Shown one piece after another: positions 14,571 through 28,233 of a DNA stretch of 64,000 nucleotides. The notes under the pieces are model-generated. The model saw only the letters and a list, made by a program, of their open reading frames with translations, was not told the origin of the DNA and made no database searches. This DNA comes from Cladorhizidae sp. MBARI D1340-BT2 (lineage: Eukaryota; Porifera; Demospongiae; Poecilosclerida; Cladorhizidae), in NCBI GenBank assembly GCA_028752905.1, contig JAQNBH010000011.1, positions 26,652,833 through 26,716,832 on the forward strand, written 5' to 3'. The translations under genes were made by a program, and so were the position numbers. How positions within the stretch are numbered: the stretch's first letter is position 1; each line of letters begins with the position of its first letter.

Positions 14571-16870
14571 GTAGCTGATTAAACCTAGGTATACCTAGGC
14601 AGTTGATGCAACCTAGGTATACCCAGACAGCTGATGCAACATAGGTATAACCAGGCAGTTGATGCAACCTAGATATACCCATGCAGCTGATGCAACTTAG
14701 GTATACCCAGGCAGTTGATACAACCTAGGTATACCAGGCAATTGATGCAACCTAGATATACTCAGGCAGTTGATGCAACCTAGGTATAGCCAGTCAATTG
14801 ATGCAAACTAGGTATACCCAGGCGTTTGATGCAAGCAAGGTATACACAGGCAATTGATGCAAGCAAGGTATACACAGGCAATTGATGCAACCTAGGTATA
14901 CCCTGGTAGCTGATGTAACCTAAGTATACACAGGCAATGGATGCAACCGAGGTATAGCCAGGCATCTGATGCATACTTGGTATACTCAGGCAATTGATGC
15001 AACCTAGGTATACCCAGGCATGTGATGCAACCTAACTATACCCAGGAAGCTGATACAACCTACAGACAGTTGATGCAACCTAGGTATACCCAGGCAGCTG
15101 ATACAATCAAGGTATACCCAGGCAATTGATTCAATCTAGGTATACCCAGGCGGCTGATACAACCTAGCTATACCCACGCAATTGATGCAACCTAGGTATA
15201 CCCAGGCAGTTGATCAACCTAGGTATATCCAGGCATCAGATGCAACCTAGGTATACCGGGGCAGTTGATGCAACCTAGAAATACTCAGGCAGTTGATGCA
15301 ACCTAGGCAGTTGATGCAACCTAGGTATACCCAGGCAATTGATGCAACCTAGGTATACCCAGGCAGTTGATGAAACCTAGGTGTACCCAGGCAGCTGATG
15401 CAACCTAGGTATACCCAGGCATTTAATGCAACCTATGTATATCCAGGCAGCTGATGCAACCTAGGTATACCCAAGCAGTTGATGCAATCTAGGTATACCC
15501 AGGCAGTTGTTGCAATCTAGGTTTACTCAGGCTGTTGATGCAACCTAAGTATAGCCAGGCAGTTGATGCAACCTAAATATAGCCAGGCAGTGATGCAACC
15601 TAGGCTATACACAGGCAGTTGATGCAACCTAGGTATAGTCAGGCAGTAAATGCAACCTAGGTATACTCAGGCAGTTGTTGCAACCTAGGTATAACCAGGC
15701 AGTTGAAGCAACCCAGGCAGTTGATGCAACTAGGTATACCTATGCAGCTGATGCAATTTAGGTATACACAAGCAGTGGATGCAACCTAGGTATACCCAGG
15801 CATTTGATACAACCTAAGTATACACAGACAGTTGATGCAACGTAGGTATACCCAGGCAGTTGATACAAACTAGGTATAGCCAGGCAGTTGATGAAACCTA
15901 GGTATACCCAGGCAGTTGATGTAAATTATGTATAGCCAGGCACTTGATGCAACCTAAGTATAGCCAGGCAGTGATGCATCCTAGGTACACCTAGGCAGTT
16001 GATGCAACCTAGGTATACCCAGGCAGCTGATACAATCTAGGTATACCCAGGTAGTTGATGCAACCTAGGTATACCCAGGTAGCTGATTCATCAACCTAGG
16101 TATACTTAGGCAGTTGATGCAACCTATGTATGCCCAGGCAGCTGATACAATCTAGGTATACCCAGGCAGTGTATGCAACCTAGGTATACACAGGCAGCTG
16201 ATACAATCTAGGTATACCCAGGCAATTGATGCAATCTAGGTATACCCAGGCAGTTTATACAACCTAGGTATACCCAGGCAGATGATACAACCTAGGTATA
16301 CCCAGGGAATTGATGCAACTTAGGTATACCCAGGCAGTTGATGCAACCTAGGTATACACAGGCAGTTGATGCAACCTAGGATCCCCAGGCAGTTGATGCA
16401 ACCTACGTATACACTGGCAGCTGATGCAAACTAGGTAAACCAAGGCAGTTGATGCAACCTAGGTATACCCAGGCAGCTGATACAATCTTGGTATATCCAG
16501 GCAGTTGATGCAACCTAGGTATACCCAGGTAGCTGATTCAACCTAGGTATATCCAGGCAGTTGATGCAACCTATGTATACCCAGGAAGCTGATACAATCT
16601 AGGTATACCCAGGCAGTTGATGCAACCTAGTTATACATAGGCAGCTGATACAACCTAGGTATACCCAGGCAGCTGATATAACCCAGGCAATTGATGCAAC
16701 CCAGGTATACCCAGGCCATTGATGCCACCTAGGTATACCCAGGCAGCTGATGCAAACTAAGTATACCCAGGCAGTTGATGCTACCTAGGTATACTCAGGC
16801 AGTTGATGCAACCCAGGTAGATTATGCAACCTATGTATATCCAGGCAGTTGATGCAACCTAGGTATACCC
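14550..16870 (+). repeat. Higher-order repeat A, copy 4 (rearranged)
   Basis: Fourth copy of unit A, with its GGATCC landmark at 16379. Its beginning (about 14600-14890) has been replaced by monomers from segment P, giving a hybrid block. From about 14890 to 16860 it follows copies 1-3. The hybrid points to unequal exchange or gene conversion within the array. Confidence 0.7.
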
Positions 16871-17850
16871 AGGCAGTTGATGCAACCTAGGAATACCCAG
16901 GCGCAGCTAATGCAACCTAGGTATACCTAGGCAGTTGATGCAACCTAGGTATACCCAGGCATCTGATAAAATCTAGGTATCCCAGGCAATTGATGGAACT
17001 TAGGTATACCCAGGCAGCTGATACAACAACCTAGGTATACCCAGGCAGTTGATGCAACCTAGGTATACCAATGTCGCTGATAAAATCTAGGAATACCAAG
17101 GCAATTGATGCAATCTAGGTATACCCAGGCAGCTGATACAACCCAGTTATACCCAGGCAGCTGATACAACCTAGGTATAGCCAGGCAGCTGAGCAACCTA
17201 GGTATACCCAAGCAGTTGATGCAACCTAGGTATAGTCAGGCAGTTGATGCAACCTAGGCAGTTGATGCAACCTAGGTATAATCAGGCAATTGATGCAACC
17301 TAGGTATACCCAGGCAGTTGATGAAACCTAGGTGTACTCAGGCATCTGATGCAACCTAGGTATTACCAGGCAGTTGATGCAACCTAGGTATATCCAGGCA
17401 GATGATGCAACCTAGGTATACCCAGGCAGTAGATGCAACCTAGGTATACCCAGGCAGTTGATGCAACCTAGGTATAGCCAGGCAGTTGATGCAACCTAGG
17501 TTTACCCAGGCAGTTGATACAACCTAGGTAAAGCCAGGCAGTTGATGCAACCTAAATATAGCCAGGCAGTGATGCAACCTTGGCTATACCCAGGCAGTTG
17601 ATGCAACCTACGTAAAGCCAAGCAGTTGATGCAACCTATGTATACTCAGGCAGTTGATGCAACCTAGGTATAACCTGGCAGTTGATGCAACCTATGTATA
17701 AGGAGGCAGTTGATGCAACCTAGTTATACCCAGGCAGCTGATACAATCTAGGTATACCCAGGCAATTGATAGAATCTAGGTATACCCAAGCAGCTGATAC
17801 AATCTAGGTATACCCAGGCAATTGATGGAACCTAGGTATACCCAGGCAGC
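16871..17850 (+). repeat. Satellite stretch without a recognised higher-order unit
   Basis: 28-bp monomers continue, but I could not place this stretch in any of the larger repeat units by eye. It contains unusual variants such as AAAGCCAGG and AGGAGG spacers near 17525-17710. Confidence 0.6.
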
Positions 17851-20800
17851 TGATACAACCTAGGTATATCCAGGCAGTAGATGCAACCTAGGTATATCCA
17901 GGCAGCTGATACAATCTAGGTATACCCAGGCAATTGATGGAACCTAGGTATACCCAGGCAGCTGATGCAACCTAGGTATACCCAGGCAGATGATACAACC
18001 TAGGTATACCCAGGCAGTTGATTCAACCTAGGTATACACAGGCAGCTGATGCAAACTAGGTATACCCAGGCAGTTTATGCAACCTAGATATACTCAGGCA
18101 GTTGGTGCAACCTAGGTATACCCAGACAGTTGATGCAACCAAGGTATACCCAGGCAGTTGATCCAACCTGGGTACACCCAGGCAGTAGATGCAACCTAGG
18201 TATACCCACGCAGCTGATGCAACCTAGGTATAGCCAGGCAGTTGATACAACCTAGGTATACCAGGCAGTTGATGCAACCTAGATTTACTCAGGCAGTTGA
18301 TGCAACCTAGGTATAGCCAGTCAATTGATGCAAACTAGGTATACAATGCAACCAAGGTATACACAGGCAATTGATGCAACCTAGGTATACCCTCGTAGAT
18401 GATGCAATTAGGCATACCTAAGCAGTGGATGCTACCTAGGTATTCCCAGACAGCTGTTGCAACATAGGTATACCCAGTCAGTTGATGCAACCCAGGCAGC
18501 TGATGTAACATAAGTATACACAGGCAATGGATGCAGCCTTGGTATAGCCAGGCAATTGATAGAACCTAGATACACCCAGGCAGTTGATGCAACCTAGATA
18601 TACCCAGACAGCTGATGCAACATAGGTATACACAGGCAGTTGATGCAACCTAGGTATACCCAGGCAGCTGATGTAACCTAAGAATACACAGGCAATGGAT
18701 GCAACCAAGGTATAGCCAGGCATCTGATGCATACCAGGTATACTCAGGCAATTGATGTAACCTAGGTATACCCAGGCAGCTGATGCAAATTAAGTATACT
18801 CAGACAGTTGATACAACCTAGGTATACCCAGGCAGCTGATGCAATCAAGGTATACCCAGGCAATTGATGGAACCTAGGTATATCCAGGCAGCTGATACAA
18901 CCTAGGTATACCCAGGCAGTTAATGCAAACTAGGTATACCAAGGCATCTGATCCAATCTAGGTATATCCAGGCAATTGATGCAATCTAGGTATACCCAGG
19001 CGGCTTATACAACCTAGGTATACTCAGGCAGCTGATACAACCTAGGTATACCCAGGCAATTGATGCAACCTAGGTATACCCAGGCAGTTGATCAACATAG
19101 GTATACCCAGGCAGCTGATGCAACCTAAGTATACCCAGGCAATTGATGCAACCTAGATATAGTCAGGCATTTGATGCAACCTATGTATACCTAGACAGTT
19201 GATGCAACCAAGGTATTCCCAGGCAGTTGATGCAACCTAGGTATACCAGGGCAGGTGATACAACCTAGGTATACCCAGTCAGCTGATGCAACCGAGGTAT
19301 AGCATGGCAATTGATAGAACCTAGGTATACCCAGGCAGTTGATGCAACCTAGGTATACCCAGACAGCTGATGCAACATAGGTATACCCAGGCAGTTGATG
19401 CAACCTAGGTATACCCAGGCAGCTGATGTAATCTAACAATACACAGGCAATTGATGCAACCTAGGTATAGCCAGGCAGCTGATGCATACTAGGTATACTC
19501 AGGCAATTGATGCAACCTAGGTATATCCTGGCAGCTGATGCAACCTAAGTATACCAAGGAAGCTAATACAACCTAGGTATATTCAGACTGTTGATGCAAC
19601 CTAGGTATACCCAAGCAGTTGATGCAATCTAGGTATATCTAGGCAGTTGATGCAACCTAGGTACACCCTGGCAGCTGATACAATCAAGGTATACCCAGGC
19701 AATTGTTGGAACCTAGGTATACCAAGTCAGCAGATACAACCTAGGTATACCCAGGCAGTTGTTGCAACCTAGGTATATCCAGGCAGCTGATACAACCTAG
19801 GTATACCCAGGCAGTTGATGCAAACTAGGTATACCCAGGCAACTGATACAACCTAGGTATATCAATGCAGCTGATGCAACCTAGGTATATCCAGGCAATT
19901 AATGTAACCTAGAAATACTCAGGCAGTTGATGCAACCTAGGCAGTTGATGCAAACTAGGTATACCTAGGCAATTGATGCAACCTAGGTATACCCAGGCAG
20001 TTGATGAAACATAGGTGTACCCTGGCAGCTGATGCAACCTAGGTATACCCAGGCATTTGATGCAGCCTAGGTATATCCAGGCAGCTAATGCAACCTAGGT
20101 CTACCCAAGCAGTTGATGTAACCTAGGTATATACAGGCAGTTGTTGCAATCTAGGTATATTCAGACAGTTGATGCAACCTAGGTATAAAGAGACAGTTGA
20201 TGCAACCTAGGTATAGCCAGGCAGTAGATACAACCTAGGTTTACCCGGGCAGTTGATGCAACCTAGGTATAGCCAGGCTGTTGATGCAACCTAAATATAG
20301 CCAGGCAGTGATACAACCAAGGCTATACACAGTCAGTTGATGCAACCTAGGTATAGCTAGGCAGTTAATGCAATCTAGGTATACTCAGGCAGTTGATGCA
20401 ATCTAGGTATAACCAGGCAGTTGATGCATCCTAGGTATACCCAGGCAGTTGATGCAACTAGGTATACCTATGCAGCTGATGTAATTTAGGTATACCCAAG
20501 CAGTTGATGCAATCTAGGTATACCCAGGCATTTGATGCAATCCAGGCAGTTGATGCAACCTAGGTATGTATACCCATGCAGTTGATGCAAACTAGGTATA
20601 GCCAGGCAGTTGATGCCACCTAGGTATACCCAGGCAGTTGATGCAAACTATGTATAGCCAGGCACTTGATGCAACCTAAGTATAGCCAGGCAGTGATGCA
20701 ACCTAGGTACACCCAGGCAGTTGATGCAACCTAGGTATACCCAGGCAGTTGAATCAACCTAGGTTTACACAGGCAGTTGAAGCAACCTAGGTATACCCAG

Positions 20801-21719
20801 GCATTTGATGCAACCTACGTATACACAGGCAGCTGATGCAACCTAGGTATACCCATGCAGTTGATGCAACCTATGTATGCCCAGGCAGCTGATACAATCT
20901 AGGTATAACCAGGCAGTTGATGCAACCTAGGTATACACAGGCAGCTGATACAATCTAGGCAATTGATGCAATCTAGGTATACCCAGGCAGCTGATACAAC
21001 CTAGGTATACCCAGGCATATGATACAACCCAGGCAATTGATGCAACCTAGGTATACCCAGGCAATTGATTCAACCTAGGTAAACCCAGGCAGCTGATGCA
21101 AACTAGGTATATCCATAGGCAGTTGATGCAACCTAGATATACTCAGGCAGTTGGTGCAATCTAGGTATATCCATACAGTTGATGCAACCAAGGTATACCC
21201 AGGCAGTTGATCCAACCTGGGTATACCCAGTCAGTTGATGCAACCTAGGTATACCCAGGCAGCAGATGTAACATAGGCAGTAGATGCAACCTATGTATAG
21301 CCAGGCAGCTGATGTAACCTAACAATACACAGGCAATGGATGCAACCTAGGTTAGCCAGGCAGCTGATGCATACTAGGTATACTCAGGCAATTGAGGAAA
21401 CCTAGGTATACACTGGCAGCTGATACAACCTAGGTATATTCAGACAGTTGATGCAACCCCAAGCAGTTGATGCAATCTAGGTATATCTAGGCAGTTGATG
21501 CATACTAGGTATACTCAGGCAATTGATGCAACCTAGGTATACCCTGGCAGCTGATGCAACCTAAGTATACCAAGGCAGCTGATACAATCAAGGTATATCC
21601 AGGCAATTGTTGGAACCTAGGTATACCAAGTCAGCAGATACAACCTAGGTATACCCAGGCAGTTGTTGCAACCTAGATATACCCAGGCAGCTGATACAAC
21701 CTAGGTATACCCAGGCAGC
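17851..21719 (+). repeat. 3,869-bp tandem duplication, copy 1
   Basis: This segment is followed directly by a copy of itself at a constant offset of 3,869 bp. Two minus-strand open frames (18478-18732 and 19191-19439) recur at exactly this offset with identical 84- and 82-residue translations. Rare variants, such as GTATGTATACCC near 20565 and CATAGGCAG near 21114, are present in both copies. The junction lies near 21720, inside GGCAGCTGATACAACC monomers. Confidence 0.88.
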
Positions 21720-24700
21720 TGATACAACCTAGGTATATCCAGGCAGTAGATGCAACCTAGGTATATCCAGGCAGCTGATACAATCTAGGTATACCCAGGC
21801 AATTGATGGAACCTAGGTATACCCAGGCAGCTGATGCAACCTAGGTATACCCAGGCAGATGATACAACCTAGGTATACCCAGGCAGTTGATTCAACCTAG
21901 GTATACACAGGCAGCTGATGCAAACTAGGTATACCCAGGCAGTTTATGCAACCTAGATATACTCAGGCAGTTGGTGCAACCTAGGTATACCCAGACAGTT
22001 GATGCAACCAAGGTATACCCAGGCAGTTGATCCAACCTGGGTACACCCAGGCAGTAGATGCAACCTAGGTATACCCACGCAGCTGATGCAACCTAGGTAT
22101 AGCCAGGCAGTTGATACAACCTAGGTATACCAGGCAGTTGATGCAACCTAGATTTACTCAGGCAGTTGATGCAACCTAGGTATAGCCAGTCAATTGATGC
22201 AAACTAGGTATACAATGCAACCAAGGTATACACAGGCAATTGATGCAACCTAGGTATACCCTCGTAGATGATGCAATTAGGCATACCTAAGCAGTGGATG
22301 CTACCTAGGTATTCCCAGACAGCTGTTGCAACATAGGTATACCCAGTCAGTTGATGCAACCCAGGCAGCTGATGTAACATAAGTATACACAGGCAATGGA
22401 TGCAGCCTTGGTATAGCCAGGCAATTGATAGAACCTAGATACACCCAGGCAGTTGATGCAACCTAGATATACCCAGACAGCTGATGCAACATAGGTATAC
22501 ACAGGCAGTTGATGCAACCTAGGTATACCCAGGCAGCTGATGTAACCTAAGAATACACAGGCAATGGATGCAACCAAGGTATAGCCAGGCATCTGATGCA
22601 TACCAGGTATACTCAGGCAATTGATGTAACCTAGGTATACCCAGGCAGCTGATGCAAATTAAGTATACTCAGACAGTTGATACAACCTAGGTATACCCAG
22701 GCAGCTGATGCAATCAAGGTATACCCAGGCAATTGATGGAACCTAGGTATATCCAGGCAGCTGATACAACCTAGGTATACCCAGGCAGTTAATGCAAACT
22801 AGGTATACCAAGGCATCTGATCCAATCTAGGTATATCCAGGCAATTGATGCAATCTAGGTATACCCAGGCGGCTTATACAACCTAGGTATACTCAGGCAG
22901 CTGATACAACCTAGGTATACCCAGGCAATTGATGCAACCTAGGTATACCCAGGCAGTTGATCAACATAGGTATACCCAGGCAGCTGATGCAACCTAAGTA
23001 TACCCAGGCAATTGATGCAACCTAGATATAGTCAGGCATTTGATGCAACCTATGTATACCTAGACAGTTGATGCAACCAAGGTATTCCCAGGCAGTTGAT
23101 GCAACCTAGGTATACCAGGGCAGGTGATACAACCTAGGTATACCCAGTCAGCTGATGCAACCGAGGTATAGCATGGCAATTGATAGAACCTAGGTATACC
23201 CAGGCAGTTGATGCAACCTAGGTATACCCAGACAGCTGATGCAACATAGGTATACCCAGGCAGTTGATGCAACCTAGGTATACCCAGGCAGCTGATGTAA
23301 TCTAACAATACACAGGCAATTGATGCAACCTAGGTATAGCCAGGCAGCTGATGCATACTAGGTATACTCAGGCAATTGATGCAACCTAGGTATATCCTGG
23401 CAGCTGATGCAACCTAAGTATACCAAGGAAGCTAATACAACCTAGGTATATTCAGACTGTTGATGCAACCTAGGTATACCCAAGCAGTTGATGCAATCTA
23501 GGTATATCTAGGCAGTTGATGCAACCTAGGTACACCCTGGCAGCTGATACAATCAAGGTATACCCAGGCAATTGTTGGAACCTAGGTATACCAAGTCAGC
23601 AGATACAACCTAGGTATACCCAGGCAGTTGTTGCAACCTAGGTATATCCAGGCAGCTGATACAACCTAGGTATACCCAGGCAGTTGATGCAAACTAGGTA
23701 TACCCAGGCAACTGATACAACCTAGGTATATCAATGCAGCTGATGCAACCTAGGTATATCCAGGCAATTAATGTAACCTAGAAATACTCAGGCAGTTGAT
23801 GCAACCTAGGCAGTTGATGCAAACTAGGTATACCTAGGCAATTGATGCAACCTAGGTATACCCAGGCAGTTGATGAAACATAGGTGTACCCTGGCAGCTG
23901 ATGCAACCTAGGTATACCCAGGCATTTGATGCAGCCTAGGTATATCCAGGCAGCTAATGCAACCTAGGTCTACCCAAGCAGTTGATGTAACCTAGGTATA
24001 TACAGGCAGTTGTTGCAATCTAGGTATATTCAGACAGTTGATGCAACCTAGGTATAAAGAGACAGTTGATGCAACCTAGGTATAGCCAGGCAGTAGATAC
24101 AACCTAGGTTTACCCGGGCAGTTGATGCAACCTAGGTATAGCCAGGCTGTTGATGCAACCTAAATATAGCCAGGCAGTGATACAACCAAGGCTATACACA
24201 GTCAGTTGATGCAACCTAGGTATAGCTAGGCAGTTAATGCAATCTAGGTATACTCAGGCAGTTGATGCAATCTAGGTATAACCAGGCAGTTGATGCATCC
24301 TAGGTATACCCAGGCAGTTGATGCAACTAGGTATACCTATGCAGCTGATGTAATTTAGGTATACCCAAGCAGTTGATGCAATCTAGGTATACCCAGGCAT
24401 TTGATGCAATCCAGGCAGTTGATGCAACCTAGGTATGTATACCCATGCAGTTGATGCAAACTAGGTATAGCCAGGCAGTTGATGCCACCTAGGTATACCC
24501 AGGCAGTTGATGCAAACTATGTATAGCCAGGCACTTGATGCAACCTAAGTATAGCCAGGCAGTGATGCAACCTAGGTACACCCAGGCAGTTGATGCAACC
24601 TAGGTATACCCAGGCAGTTGAATCAACCTAGGTTTACACAGGCAGTTGAAGCAACCTAGGTATACCCAGGCATTTGATGCAACCTACGTATACACAGGCA

Positions 24701-25588
24701 GCTGATGCAACCTAGGTATACCCATGCAGTTGATGCAACCTATGTATGCCCAGGCAGCTGATACAATCTAGGTATAACCAGGCAGTTGATGCAACCTAGG
24801 TATACACAGGCAGCTGATACAATCTAGGCAATTGATGCAATCTAGGTATACCCAGGCAGCTGATACAACCTAGGTATACCCAGGCATATGATACAACCCA
24901 GGCAATTGATGCAACCTAGGTATACCCAGGCAATTGATTCAACCTAGGTAAACCCAGGCAGCTGATGCAAACTAGGTATATCCATAGGCAGTTGATGCAA
25001 CCTAGATATACTCAGGCAGTTGGTGCAATCTAGGTATATCCATACAGTTGATGCAACCAAGGTATACCCAGGCAGTTGATCCAACCTGGGTATACCCAGT
25101 CAGTTGATGCAACCTAGGTATACCCAGGCAGCAGATGTAACATAGGCAGTAGATGCAACCTATGTATAGCCAGGCAGCTGATGTAACCTAACAATACACA
25201 GGCAATGGATGCAACCTAGGTTAGCCAGGCAGCTGATGCATACTAGGTATACTCAGGCAATTGAGGAAACCTAGGTATACACTGGCAGCTGATACAACCT
25301 AGGTATATTCAGACAGTTGATGCAACCCCAAGCAGTTGATGCAATCTAGGTATATCTAGGCAGTTGATGCATACTAGGTATACTCAGGCAATTGATGCAA
25401 CCTAGGTATACCCTGGCAGCTGATGCAACCTAAGTATACCAAGGCAGCTGATACAATCAAGGTATATCCAGGCAATTGTTGGAACCTAGGTATACCAAGT
25501 CAGCAGATACAACCTAGGTATACCCAGGCAGTTGTTGCAACCTAGATATACCCAGGCAGCTGATACAACCTAGGTATACCCAGGCAGT
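21720..25588 (+). repeat. 3,869-bp tandem duplication, copy 2
   Basis: Second copy of the preceding segment. It appears identical or nearly so over its length, and the constant offset means there are essentially no net indels. The match ends near 25588, where copy 1 continues with another CAGCTGATACAACC monomer and copy 2 with CAGTTGATGCAACC. A duplication this clean is either very recent or an assembly effect. Confidence 0.88.
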
Positions 25589-28233
25589 TGATGCAACCTA
25601 GGTTTACCCAGGCAGCTGATGCAACCTAGGTATATCAATGCAGCTGATGCAACCTAGGTATACCCAGGCAGTTGATGTAACCTAGAAATACTCAGGCAGT
25701 TGATGCAACCTGGGCAGTTGATGCAACCTAGGTATACCCAGGCAGTTGTTGCAATCTAGGTATAATCAGACAGTTGATGCAACCTAGGTATAGCCAGGCA
25801 GTAGATGCAACCTAGGTTTACCCGGGGAGTTGATGCAACCTAGGTATAGCCAGGCTGTTGATGCAAACTAAATATAGCCAGGCAGTGATACAACCAAGGC
25901 TATACACAGGCAGTGGATGCAATCTAGGTATAGCCAGGCAGTTAATGCAATCTAGGTATACTCAGGCAGTTGATGCAATCTAGGTATAACCAGGCAGTTG
26001 ATGCATCCTAGGTATACCCAGGCAGTTGATGCAACTAGGTATACCTATGCAGCTGATGTAATTTAGGTATACCCAAGCAGTTGATGCAACCTAGGTATAG
26101 CCAGGCATTTGATGCAACCCAGGCAGTTGATGCAACCTAGGTATACCCATGCAGTTGATGCAAACTAGGTATAGCCAGGCAGTTGATGCAACCTAGGTAT
26201 ACCCAGGCAGTTGATGCAAACTATGTATAGCCAGGCACTTGATGCAACCTAAGTATAGCCAGGCAGTTATGCAACCTTGGTACACCCTGGCAGTTGATGC
26301 AACCTAGGTATACCGAGGCAGTTGAATCAACATAGGTATACACAGGCAGTTGAAGCAACCTAGGTATACCCAGGCAGTTGATGCAATCTACGTATACCCA
26401 GGCAGCTGATGCAACCTAGGTATACCCATGCAGTTGATGCAACCTAGGTATACCCAGGCAGCTGATACAATCTAGGTATACACAGGCAGTTGATGCAACC
26501 TAGGTATACCCAGGTAGCTGATTCATCAACTAGATATACCCAGGCAGTTGATGCAACCTATGTATGACCAGGCAGCTGATACAATCTAGGTATACCCAGG
26601 CAGTTGATGCAACCTAGGTATACACAGGCAGCTGATACAATCTAGGCAATTGATGCAATCTAGGTATACCCAGGCAGCTAATACAACCTAGCTATACCCA
26701 GGCAGATGATACAACCCAGGCAATTGATGCAACCTAGGTATACCCAGGCAGTTGATTCAAACTAGGTATACCCAGGCAGCTGATGCAACGTAGGTATACC
26801 CACAGGCAGTTGATGCAACCTAGATATACTCAGGCAGTTAGTGCAACCTAGGTATACCCAGACAGTTGATGCAACCAAGGTATACCCAGGCAGTTGATGC
26901 AACCTGGATATACCCAGTCAGTTGATGCAACCTAGGTATACCCAGGCAGCTGATGTAACATAGGTATACCCAGGCTGTAGATGCGACCTAGGTATAGCCA
27001 GGCAGCTGATGTAACCTAACAATACACAGGCAATGGATGCAACCTAGGTATAGCCAGGCATCTGATGTATACTAGGTATACTCAGGCAATTGTTGCAACC
27101 TAGGTATAGCCTGGCAGCTGATGCAACCTAAGTATACTCAGGAAGCTGATACAACCTAGGTATATTAAGACAGTTGATGCAACCTAGGTATACCCAAGCA
27201 GTTGATGCAATCTAGGTATATCTAGGCAGTTGATGCAACCTAGGTATACCAAGGCAGCTGATACAATCAAGGTATACCCAGGCAATTGTTGGAACCTAGG
27301 TATACCAAGTCGCCAGATACAACCTAGGTATACCCAGGCAGCTGATACAACCTAGCAGTTGATGCTACCTAGGTATACCCAGGCAGTTGATACAACCTAG
27401 GTATATCCAGGCAGCTGATGCAACCTAGGTATACCCAGGTAGTTGATGTAACCTAGAAATACTCAGGCAGTTGATGCAACCTAGGCAGTTGATGCAACCT
27501 AGGTATACCTAGGCAATTGATGCAACCTATGTATATCCAGACAGCTGATACAATCCAGGCAATCGATGCAATCTAGGTATATCCAGGCAGCTGATACAAC
27601 CTAGGTATACCCAGGCATATGATACAACCTACGTATACCAAGGCAGTTGATGCAACCTAGGTATACACAGGCAGCTGATACAATCTAGGCAATTGATGCA
27701 ATCTAGGTATACCCAGGCAGCTGATACAACCTAGGTATACCCAGGCATATGATACAACCCAGGCAATTGATGCAACCTAGGTAAACCCAGGCAATTGATT
27801 CAACCTAGGTAAACCCAGGCAGCTGATGCAAACTAGGTATATCCATAGGCAGTTGATGCAACCTAGATATACTCAGGCAGTTGGTGCAATCTAGGTATAT
27901 CCAGACAGTTGATGCAACCAAGGTATACCCAGGCAGTTGATCCAACCTGGGTATACCCATTCATTTGATGCAACCTAGGTATACACTGGCAGCTGATACA
28001 ACCTAGGTATATTCAGACAGTTGATGCAATCCCAAGCAGTTGATGCAATCTAGGTATATCTAGGCAGTTGATGCATACTAGGTATACTCAGGCAATTGAT
28101 GCAATCTAGGTATACCCTGGCAGCTGATGCAACCTAAGTATACCAAGGCAGCTGATACAATCAAGGTATACCCAGGCAATTGTTGGAACCTAGGTATACC
28201 AAGTCAGCAGATACAACCTAGGTATACCCAGGC
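25531..28233 (+). repeat. Higher-order repeat B, copy 1 (2,703 bp)
   Basis: Unit B is bounded here at the GTTGTTGCAACC variant and carries a CCCGGGGAG landmark at 25821. The five copies in the window have this landmark at 25821, 28525, 31385, 39967 and 42810. Its interior resembles a shortened form of the 3,869-bp unit. Confidence 0.8.
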
